The notes below the pieces were generated by a model that did not search any database, was not told the DNA's origin, and saw only the letters and a list, made by a program, of their open reading frames with translations. A stretch of DNA of 64,000 bases from Azospirillum lipoferum (GTDB taxonomy: Bacteria; Pseudomonadota; Alphaproteobacteria; Azospirillales; Azospirillaceae): positions 24,011 to 88,010 of the forward strand of contig NZ_JALJXJ010000026.1 of assembly GCF_024170005.1 (NCBI RefSeq), read 5' to 3'. The first letter of the stretch is position 1. Each line of letters opens with the position of its first letter. The translations under genes were made by a program, and so were the position numbers. Below, piece by piece: positions 52,360-59,364 of the stretch.

Positions 52360-52998
52360 ATGAAGGTCTATGATTATTTCCGCTCCTCGGCGGCCTACCG
52401 GCTGCGGATCGCCCTCAACCTGAAGGGGCTGACCGCCGAGCGGAGCTTCATCCATCTGCGCCGCAAGGAACAGAGCGCGCCGGACTATCTCGCCGTCAAC
52501 CCGATGGGGCTGGTGCCGGCGCTGGAGGTCGGCGGCCGGACGCTGACCCAGTCGCTCGCCATCATCGAATATCTCGACGAGACCCACCCCGACCCGGCGC
52601 TGCTGCCGCGCGATCCGCTCGACCGCGCCTGGGTGCGCTCGCTGGCGCTGGCCGTCGCCTGCGACATCCATCCCGTCAACAACCTGCGCATCCTGAACCA
52701 TCTGCGCGATGCGCTGGGCCAGGACGAGGCGGCCCGCAACGGCTGGTACGCCCATTGGGTGGCCGAGGGGTTCCGCGGGCTGGAGGCGATGCTGGCCGGC
52801 GACGACCGGGTCGGCCGCTTCTGCTTCGGCGACACGCCGACGATCGCCGACATCTGCCTCGTCCCGCAGGTCTTCAACGCCGGGCGGATGAACTGCCCGC
52901 TCGACGCCTATCCCACCATCCGCCGCATCGCCGCGGCTGCCGCGGACCTGCCCGCCTTCCAGGCCGCCGAACCCGGCCGCCAGTCCGACGCCGAATGA
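52360..52998 (+). CDS. nagL: Maleylpyruvate (maleylacetoacetate) isomerase, GST zeta-like
   Basis: 212-residue glutathione S-transferase-fold isomerase. The zeta-class N-terminal motif YFRSSAAYRLRIALNLKGL holds the catalytic Ser pair. NPMGLVPALEVGGRTLTQSLAIIEYLDE (cis-Pro and glutathione-binding E/S) and CDIHPVNNLRILNHL are also diagnostic. In the gentisate route it isomerises maleylpyruvate to fumarylpyruvate. Strong ribosome site GAGGAGGAGAG before the ATG at 52360. It precedes the hydrolase gene by 29 bases. Maleylacetoacetate isomerase activity is the alternative. Confidence 0.88.
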   Translation: MKVYDYFRSSAAYRLRIALNLKGLTAERSFIHLRRKEQSAPDYLAVNPMGLVPALEVGGRTLTQSLAIIEYLDETHPDPALLPRDPLDRAWVRSLALAVACDIHPVNNLRILNHLRDALGQDEAARNGWYAHWVAEGFRGLEAMLAGDDRVGRFCFGDTPTIADICLVPQVFNAGRMNCPLDAYPTIRRIAAAAADLPAFQAAEPGRQSDAE

Positions 52999-53027
52999 CC
53001 GTCTTCAAAACCGGAGGAAAGCCTGAG

Positions 53028-53726
53028 ATGACCGAGTATGTCTTCGCCCCCGCCGCCATCCCCGCAGCACCGGTCCGCGGCACCGATGCCCGTTTCCCGA
53101 TCAGCCGCATCTTCTGCGTCGGCCGCAATTACGAGGCCCACGCCCGCGAAATGGGCGTGCAGGTCGACCGTGAAGCGCCCTTCTACTTCACCAAGGCGCC
53201 CGGCACCTATGTGCCGAGTGGTGCTGCCGTCGCCTATCCGCCGGCGACCGGGAACTATCATTACGAGATGGAACTGGTCATCGCCATCGGGAAGCCGGCC
53301 TTCCGCATCGCCCGGGAGGATGCGCTCAACGTGGTCTACGGCTATGCCTGCGGTCTCGACATGACCCGGCGCGACCTGCAACTCGCCGCCCGCGCCAAGC
53401 AGCGGCCCTGGGACATCGGCAAGGATTTCGAGGAGTCCGCCGTCCTGTCGGAGATCGTGCCGGTGGCGGAGTGCGGCCACCCGACCAGCGGCAGGCTGGA
53501 ACTGCGCGTCAATGGCGAGACGAAGCAGTCCACCGACCTGACCCTGCTGATCTGGTCGGTGCCGGAGCTGATCGCCCACCTGTCCACCCTGTACCATCTG
53601 CAGCCGGGCGACCTGATCTACACCGGCACCCCGGAAGGCGTCGGCGCCGTCAAGCCCGGCGACCGCATCGAAGGCTCGATCGCCGCGGTCGGCACCATCG
53701 CACTGGCCATCGGCGAACCGGCCTGA
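53028..53726 (+). CDS. nagK: Fumarylpyruvate hydrolase (FAH family)
   Basis: 232-residue metal-dependent hydrolase cleaving fumarylpyruvate to fumarate and pyruvate, the last step of the gentisate pathway. FAH motifs: IFCVGRNYEAHAREMG, FYFTKAPGTYVPSG, the metal site YHYEMELVIAIGKPA (E-x-E), GYACGLDMTRRDLQ, and GDLIYTGTPEGVGAVKPGD. GGAGGAAAG precedes the ATG at 53028. The ORF is open from 52755, but only as a shadow of the isomerase gene. It forms a two-gene unit with the isomerase. Confidence 0.9.
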   Translation: MTEYVFAPAAIPAAPVRGTDARFPISRIFCVGRNYEAHAREMGVQVDREAPFYFTKAPGTYVPSGAAVAYPPATGNYHYEMELVIAIGKPAFRIAREDALNVVYGYACGLDMTRRDLQLAARAKQRPWDIGKDFEESAVLSEIVPVAECGHPTSGRLELRVNGETKQSTDLTLLIWSVPELIAHLSTLYHLQPGDLIYTGTPEGVGAVKPGDRIEGSIAAVGTIALAIGEPA

Positions 53727-53766
53727 CCTCGGCAGGGGCCGGAGGACGCCGGCCCCTTCTTCCTCG

Positions 53767-54483
53767 TCAGGCCGCTTTCGGATCCGGCACGCGGGCGCCG
53801 TTCAGGAACAGGTGCACCGCCTGCCGGACATAGCGGTCGAGGTCGGGGATTGGCGGCGCGCTCTGCGGCAGGATCAGGCGACGGACCAGCAGGTTGCCGG
53901 TGACCATGCCCAGGAAGGCCTGGGCGGCGGCGGCCGGATCGTCGATGCGCAGATCGCCGCGGTCCGACAGCCGCCGCAGATAGTCGGCCAGGCGGCCGAT
54001 GGCGTTCTCCGGCCCGATGCGGAAGAAAGCCTCGACGATATCGGGCACGCGGTCGCCCTCCGCGATCAGGATGCGGACGGTGGCGGTCGTCTCCTCGTTC
54101 AGCAGCGCCTTGACCAGATGCAGCGCGAAGGCGGTCAGCCCGGCTTCCGGCGTCACCTGTTCGTTGGCTTGGGCGGGGGCGAGGCCGGAGAGGATCATGG
54201 CGTTGTCCTCTTCCATGATCGCGCGGAACAGCCCCTCCTTGTCGCCGAAATGCTCGTACAGCGTGGCGCGCGACCCGCCGGCGACGGCGATGATGTCGCT
54301 CAGCGTCGTCTTTTCGAACCCCTTCTCGACGAACAGGCGCCGCGCCGCCATCAGGATCGCCTGCCGGCGCGCCATGCCGCGTGGCCCGCAGGTGGCCGGC
54401 CCGCAGGTCGGCCCGGCCTCGGGTGCGGTTGCCGGCGCGGTGACCGGCGGGTGGTCGGGATGGGCCTTCCGGCTGCTGGTCAT
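53767..54483 (-). CDS. TetR/AcrR-family transcriptional repressor
   Basis: 238 residues from the ATG at 54483. An unusual Pro/Ala/Gly-rich N-terminal extension of about 36 residues precedes the TetR helix-turn-helix (RRQAILMAARRLFVEKGFEKTTLSDIIAVAGGSRATLYEHFGDKEGLF). The C-terminal ligand domain follows an AefR-like pattern. Divergent from the RND pump genes with about 290 bases between, including a 19-bp inverted repeat that is its likely operator. Expected to repress the pump until a toxic ligand binds. Confidence 0.9.
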   Translation of the reverse strand: MTSSRKAHPDHPPVTAPATAPEAGPTCGPATCGPRGMARRQAILMAARRLFVEKGFEKTTLSDIIAVAGGSRATLYEHFGDKEGLFRAIMEEDNAMILSGLAPAQANEQVTPEAGLTAFALHLVKALLNEETTATVRILIAEGDRVPDIVEAFFRIGPENAIGRLADYLRRLSDRGDLRIDDPAAAAQAFLGMVTGNLLVRRLILPQSAPPIPDLDRYVRQAVHLFLNGARVPDPKAA

Positions 54484-54612
54484 AGATACGCTTTCTTCCG
54501 CCCTAGACGGCCGTCCGGCGCGATTCGTGATGAGGACGCAGGGGGTCCCGGTGTGTCCGTGGAGGGTGACTTTCCATGTTCCAGCCCCATATCGGGCAAC
54601 TGCGGAACCCCC

Positions 54613-54671
54613 TTGCGCGGTGCAGCATTTCGAATGTATCGTCTGGTACACTGTACTGTATGAGACAGTAC
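54613..54671 (+). promoter_or_regulatory. Candidate RND-pump promoter and TetR operator
   Basis: GTACTGT-ATGAG-ACAGTAC at 54653-54671 is a perfect 7-base inverted repeat with a 5-base spacer, overlapped on its left by GTACACTGTAC. It follows a weak promoter-like pair, TTGCGC at 54613-54618 and TGTATC at 54635-54640 (16-base spacer). The repeat then lies at the start of the transcript, a normal place for a TetR repressor. Confidence 0.55.
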
Positions 54672-54775
54672 TAAGCAACGGGGATGTGCCGGACCGCCTG
54701 ACCCCGCAGCGTATAGCAGAGCGTGTAGCAGGGAGACGGATCCGCCGACGCGCGGCGCCGAGACGAGGTAAAGAG

Positions 54776-55981
54776 ATGTCCAAATCCAAGCCATTCATGA
54801 CGCTGGCCGCGGCGGCCTGCCTGATCGCGGTGCTCGCCGGTTGCAACCAGCAGAAGCAGGCGGCCGGCCAGCCCCAGGGAGCCGGCGGCCCGCCGGAGGT
54901 CTCCGTCGCCACCATCGAGCCGCAGCGCCTGCCGGTGACCACCGAACTCCCCGGCCGCACCGCCCCCTACCGGGTGGCGGAAATCCGCCCGCAGGTCAGC
55001 GGCATCGTGCTGAAGCGCCTGTTCCGCGAGGGCAGCGAGGTCAAGGCCGGCGACCAGCTCTACCAGATCGACCCCGCCACCTACGAGGCGTCGCTGGCGA
55101 GCGCCCAGGCCGACGTGCAGAAGGCGGAGGCGAACCTCCAGGCCGCCCGCAACAAGGCGTCGCGCTATGGCGATCTGGTGAAGAACAGCGTGGTCAGCAA
55201 GCAGGACTTCGACGACGTCCAGGCCTCGCTGAAGCAGAACGAGGCGCAGCTGGCCTCCGCCAAGGCCGCCTACAACCTCGCCAGCATCAACCTGAACTAC
55301 ACCAAGGTCTTCGCCCCGATCTCCGGCCGCATCGGCAAGTCGGCGGTGACGGAAGGCGCTCTGGTCACCTCCAACCAGGCGACGGCGCTCGCCACCATCC
55401 AGCAGTTCGACCCGATCTATGTCGACGTGACGCAGACCGCCTCGCAGCTGATGAAGCTGCGCGAGGACATGGAGAGCGGCCGCATCCGCCCGGCGGAACC
55501 CGGCAAGATCCCGGTGACGCTGTTCCTGAACAGCAATGCCAGCGGCGACGACACCGCCTATCCGGCGAAGGGCGAACTGCAATTCGCCGACGTGACGGTG
55601 GATTCCGGCACCAGCTCGGTCCAGCTGCGCGCGGTCTTCCCCAATCCGAACAAGCAGCTGCTGCCCGGCCTGTTCGTCCGCGCCCGCGTCGAGCAGGGGG
55701 TGGCCGAGAACGCCATCACCGTGCCGCAGGCCGCGGTCGCCCGCTCGCCCGACGGCTCCGCCCGCGTCTGGGTCGTGGGTGCCGACAACAAGGCGACCCC
55801 GCGCACCATCAAGACCGAACGCCCGGTCGGCAATGTCTGGCTGGTGTCGGACGGTCTGGCTCCCGGCGAGCGCGTGGTGGTCGAAGGCCTGCAGAAGGTC
55901 AAGCCGGGTGCCGAGGTGAAGCCGGTGCCGGCCCAGAACGCTCTCGCCGCGTTGCCTGAAAAGGCCGCCTCGGCCCGCTGA
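54776..55981 (+). CDS. RND efflux periplasmic adaptor lipoprotein (MexA/AcrA-like)
   Basis: 401-residue membrane-fusion protein linking an RND pump to an outer-membrane channel. Lipobox IAVLAGC (Cys23). Barrel-sandwich hybrid/lipoyl halves: RPQVSGIVLKRLFREGSEVKAGDQLYQID and FAPISGRIGKSAVTEGALV, flanking an alpha hairpin (about 105-175; ASLASAQADVQKAEANLQAARNK). Beta-barrel and membrane-proximal domains follow (QLLPGLFVRARVEQG). Start at 54776 behind GAGGTAAAG. It precedes the pump gene by 46 bases. No outer-membrane TolC-type gene is in the operon. Confidence 0.94.
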   Translation: MSKSKPFMTLAAAACLIAVLAGCNQQKQAAGQPQGAGGPPEVSVATIEPQRLPVTTELPGRTAPYRVAEIRPQVSGIVLKRLFREGSEVKAGDQLYQIDPATYEASLASAQADVQKAEANLQAARNKASRYGDLVKNSVVSKQDFDDVQASLKQNEAQLASAKAAYNLASINLNYTKVFAPISGRIGKSAVTEGALVTSNQATALATIQQFDPIYVDVTQTASQLMKLREDMESGRIRPAEPGKIPVTLFLNSNASGDDTAYPAKGELQFADVTVDSGTSSVQLRAVFPNPNKQLLPGLFVRARVEQGVAENAITVPQAAVARSPDGSARVWVVGADNKATPRTIKTERPVGNVWLVSDGLAPGERVVVEGLQKVKPGAEVKPVPAQNALAALPEKAASAR

Positions 55982-56027
55982 TCCCAGGTACCGCCCGCCC
56001 AGGTACCGCCCGTAGGATACCGCTCCC

Positions 56028-59000
56028 ATGTCCAGATTCTTCATCGACCGGCCGGTCTTCGCCTGGGTCATCGCCATCGTCATCATGATGGCGGGTGCCC
56101 TGGCGATCCTGCGGCTGCCCGTCGAGCAATATCCGAAGATCGCACCGCCGACGGTGTCGATCACCGCCAGCTATCCCGGCGCCTCGGCCAAGACGCTGGA
56201 GGACACGGTCACACAGGTCATCGAACAGAAGATGACCGGGCTCGACCATTTCCGCTACATGTCCTCCAACAGCGACTCCTCCGGCAACGTCACCATCACC
56301 CTGACCTTCGAGCCGGAGGCCAACCCCGACATCGCCCAGGTCCAGGTCCAGAACAAGCTGCAGCTGGCCACGCCTTTGCTGCCGCAGGAGGTCCAGCAGC
56401 GCGGCATCCAGGTGTCGAAGGCCGGCAACGACTTCCTGCTGGTGGTCGGCTTCGTATCCAGCGACGGGCGCCTCAGCCAGGGCGACATCGCCGATTACGT
56501 CACCTCCAACCTCCAGGACACGCTGAGCCGCGTCGAAGGCGTCGGTGACATCACCGTCTTCGGGCCGCAGCATGCCATGCGCATCTGGCTCGATCCCGAC
56601 GCGCTGAACAACTTCGCGCTGACCACCACCGACGTCTCCAACGCGATCAAGACCCAGAACGCCCAGGTCTCCGCCGGCCAGCTCGGCGGCGCCCCGGCGG
56701 TCCAGGGCCAGCAGATCAACGCCACCATCACCGCCCAGTCGCGGCTGCAGACGCCGGGGCAGTTCGGCGCCATCCTGCTGCGCGTGAACCCCGACGGATC
56801 CCAGGTGCGGCTGCGCGACGTGGCGCGGATCGAGATCGGGTCCGAGACCTACGAGATCAACGCCGCCTACAACGGCAAGCCGGCGGCCGGCGTCGGCATC
56901 AAGCTGGCGACCGGTGCCAACGCGCTGAACACCGCCGCCGCGGTCAAGGCGCGGGTGGCGGAACTCCAGCCCTTCTTCCCGGCCGGCATCGAGGTCATCT
57001 ACCCCTACGACTCGACGCCCTTCGTCCAGCTGTCGATCCACGAGGTCATCAAGACGCTGTTCGAGGCGATCGTCCTCGTCTTCGTCGTGATGTATCTGTT
57101 CCTCCAGAACTTCCGCGCGACGCTGATCCCGACCATCGCGGTTCCGGTGGTGCTGCTCGGCACCTTCGGCGTGATGTCGGCCTTCGGCTTCTCCATCAAC
57201 GTGCTGACGATGTTCGGCATGGTGCTGGCCATCGGCCTGCTGGTCGACGATGCCATCGTCGTCGTCGAGAATGTCGAGCGCGTGATGGGCGAGGAGGGGC
57301 TTCCCCCGCGCGAGGCGACGCGCAAGTCGATGGACCAGATCACCGGCGCGCTGGTCGGCATCGCGCTGGTGCTGTCGGCGGTGTTCGTGCCGATGGCCTT
57401 CTTCGGCGGGTCGGCCGGCGCCATCTACCGCCAGTTCTCGCTGACCATCGTGTCGGCGATGGCGCTGTCGGTGCTGGTCGCCCTGATCCTGACCCCGGCG
57501 CTCTGCGCCACCATCCTGAAGCCGGTCGCGGCCGGTCATGGCCACGCGAAGCGTGGCTTCTTCGGCCTGTTCAACCGCGGCTTCGATTCCGGCAGCCGGG
57601 TCTATGTCCGCGGCGTGCGCGGGGCGGTGAACCGGCTGGGCCGCTTCTTCATCGCCTATGCGCTGATCCTGGGGGGCTTGGGCTACCTGTTCGTCCAGAT
57701 GCCGTCCTCCTTCCTGCCGACGGAGGACCGCGGCCAGCTGTTCGTGCTGTGGTCGGCCCCGCCGAACGCCAGTTCCCAGCGCACCGCCGAGACCGCCAGG
57801 GCCGTGACCGCCTACATGCTGGAAAAGGAGAAGGACAGCGTCGAGGGTCTGTTCACCATCGTCGGCTTCAACTTCTCCGGCCGCGGCCAGAATGCCGGCA
57901 TGGCCTTCGTCCGGCTGAAGGACTGGAGCGAGCGCCCCCTGCCGTCGCAGAAGCCGCAGGCCATCGCCGGCCGGGTGATGGGGGCGATGTCGAAGCTGAA
58001 GGACGCGGTGGTCTTCGCCTTCCTGCCGCCGTCGGTTCCCGGCCTCGGCAACGCCACCGGTTTCGACCTCCAGCTGGTCGACCGCGCCGGGCTCGGCCAT
58101 GACCGGCTGATGCAGGCGCGCAACCAGCTGCTGGCGGCGGCGGCGCAGAACCCCAAGCTGGTCGGCGTCCGCCCCAACGGGCTGGAGGACACGCCGCAGT
58201 TCAAGCTGGATGTCGATCGCGAGAAGGCGAGTGCGCTCGGCCTGTCGCTCAGCGACATCAACACGACGCTGTCGGTGGCCTGGGGCTCGTCCTACGTCAA
58301 CGACTTCATCGACCAGGGCCGGGTGAAGAAGGTCTATCTCCAGGCCGACGCGCCCTACCGCATGCAGCCCAGCGACATCGACCGCTGGTATGTGCGCAAT
58401 GCCGGCAACCAGATGGTCCCCTTCTCCGCCTTCACCACGGCGCAGTGGATCTACGGCTCGCCGAAGCTGGAGCGCTACAACGGTTCCTCCTCGCTGAATA
58501 TCCAGGGATCGGCCGCACCGGGCATCAGCTCGGGCGAGGCGATGACCGAGATGGAGGCGATGATGCAGAAGCTGCCGCCGGGCATCGGCTACGAGTGGAC
58601 CGGCCTGTCCTACGAGGAGCGGCTCAGCGGGTCGCAGGCGCCGGCGCTCTACGCCCTGTCGATGATCATCGTCTTCCTGTGTCTGGCCGCACTCTATGAA
58701 AGCTGGTCGGTGCCGGTGTCGGTGATCCTGGTGGTGCCGCTGGGCGTCATCGGCGCCGTCATTGCCGCGACGCTGCGCGGCCTGCCGAGCGACGTCTATT
58801 TCCAGGTCGGGCTGCTGACCACCATCGGCCTGTCGGCGAAGAACGCCATCCTGATCGTGGAGTTCGCCAAATCGCTCTACGACCAGGGCATGGAGCTGAA
58901 GGAAGCGGCGGCGGAGGCCTGCCGCCAGCGTCTTCGTCCCATCATCATGACCTCGATGGCCTTCATCCTCGGCGTGCTGCCGCTGGCGATCAGCACCGGT

Positions 59001-59171
59001 GCCGGGTCGGAGAGCCAGAACGCCATCGGCGTCGGCGTGATGGGCGGCATGATCTCCGCCACCGTGCTGGCGATCCTGTTCGTGCCGGTGTTCTTCGTCG
59101 CCGTCTACCGCCTGTTCGTCCGCCGCCGCCCCGGCCACGGCGCCATGCCGCAGCCGGCGGCGGGGGATTGA
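56028..59171 (+). CDS. RND multidrug efflux pump inner-membrane transporter (HAE1 family, MexB/AcrB-like)
   Basis: 1047-residue proton-driven drug exporter; full family length. The N-terminus MSRFFIDRPVFAWVIAIVIM is typical. The proton-relay residues are present: GLLVDDAIVVVENVERVM in TM4 (Asp-Asp pair) and SAKNAILIVEFAK in TM10 (Lys). Two large periplasmic loops (about 30-335 and 560-870) form the porter domains, with LNIQGSAAPGISSGEAM in the second. Forms a tripartite pump with the adaptor upstream. Controlled by the divergent TetR repressor. A GC-rich hairpin follows the stop. Confidence 0.95.
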   Translation: MSRFFIDRPVFAWVIAIVIMMAGALAILRLPVEQYPKIAPPTVSITASYPGASAKTLEDTVTQVIEQKMTGLDHFRYMSSNSDSSGNVTITLTFEPEANPDIAQVQVQNKLQLATPLLPQEVQQRGIQVSKAGNDFLLVVGFVSSDGRLSQGDIADYVTSNLQDTLSRVEGVGDITVFGPQHAMRIWLDPDALNNFALTTTDVSNAIKTQNAQVSAGQLGGAPAVQGQQINATITAQSRLQTPGQFGAILLRVNPDGSQVRLRDVARIEIGSETYEINAAYNGKPAAGVGIKLATGANALNTAAAVKARVAELQPFFPAGIEVIYPYDSTPFVQLSIHEVIKTLFEAIVLVFVVMYLFLQNFRATLIPTIAVPVVLLGTFGVMSAFGFSINVLTMFGMVLAIGLLVDDAIVVVENVERVMGEEGLPPREATRKSMDQITGALVGIALVLSAVFVPMAFFGGSAGAIYRQFSLTIVSAMALSVLVALILTPALCATILKPVAAGHGHAKRGFFGLFNRGFDSGSRVYVRGVRGAVNRLGRFFIAYALILGGLGYLFVQMPSSFLPTEDRGQLFVLWSAPPNASSQRTAETARAVTAYMLEKEKDSVEGLFTIVGFNFSGRGQNAGMAFVRLKDWSERPLPSQKPQAIAGRVMGAMSKLKDAVVFAFLPPSVPGLGNATGFDLQLVDRAGLGHDRLMQARNQLLAAAAQNPKLVGVRPNGLEDTPQFKLDVDREKASALGLSLSDINTTLSVAWGSSYVNDFIDQGRVKKVYLQADAPYRMQPSDIDRWYVRNAGNQMVPFSAFTTAQWIYGSPKLERYNGSSSLNIQGSAAPGISSGEAMTEMEAMMQKLPPGIGYEWTGLSYEERLSGSQAPALYALSMIIVFLCLAALYESWSVPVSVILVVPLGVIGAVIAATLRGLPSDVYFQVGLLTTIGLSAKNAILIVEFAKSLYDQGMELKEAAAEACRQRLRPIIMTSMAFILGVLPLAISTGAGSESQNAIGVGVMGGMISATVLAILFVPVFFVAVYRLFVRRRPGHGAMPQPAAGD

Positions 59172-59198
59172 GGTGCCAGTCTCCCCCTGAAAGAATCC

Positions 59199-59220
59199 CC
59201 CTCTCCCCCCGGGGAGAGGG
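59199..59220 (+). terminator. GC-rich hairpin after the RND pump gene
   Basis: CCCTCTCCCC (59199-59208) pairs with GGGGAGAGGG (59211-59220) across a 2-base gap, 28 bases after the pump stop. It is followed by TCGGGGTGAGGGGG rather than a T-run. It may terminate transcription, or be part of a dispersed GC-rich repeat. Confidence 0.5.
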
Positions 59221-59281
59221 TCGGGGTGAGGGGGATGCATGGCGCGGATCTCTTCGGCGTTGCCGAACCCCCTCATTCTAA

Positions 59282-59364
59282 CCTTCTCCCCGCTTTCGGC
59301 GGATCTTCGATCCGCCTGTCGCGTCAGCGCAAACTTCGTTTGCGCGTTAGCGGGGGGGAGAAGG
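59282..59364. repeat. Branched palindromic element overlapping the kinase stop
   Basis: Outer arms CCTTCTCCCCGCT (59282-59294) and AGCGGGGGGGAGAAGG (59349-59364) enclose two perfect hairpins. One is GGCGGATC-TTC-GATCCGCC (59298-59316) and the other GCGCAAAC-TTC-GTTTGCGC (59327-59345). The result is a three-stem cruciform-capable structure whose right arm codes for the last residues of the kinase. This looks like a mobile palindromic unit that has also served as terminator. Confidence 0.75.

Noticed and set aside
55899..59276. A 1125-codon minus-strand frame opposite the RND pump gene
   Set aside because: The plus strand encodes a full-length, motif-complete RND transporter. The antisense product is Asp/Gly/Val/Arg-rich with no recognisable fold, a codon-bias shadow.
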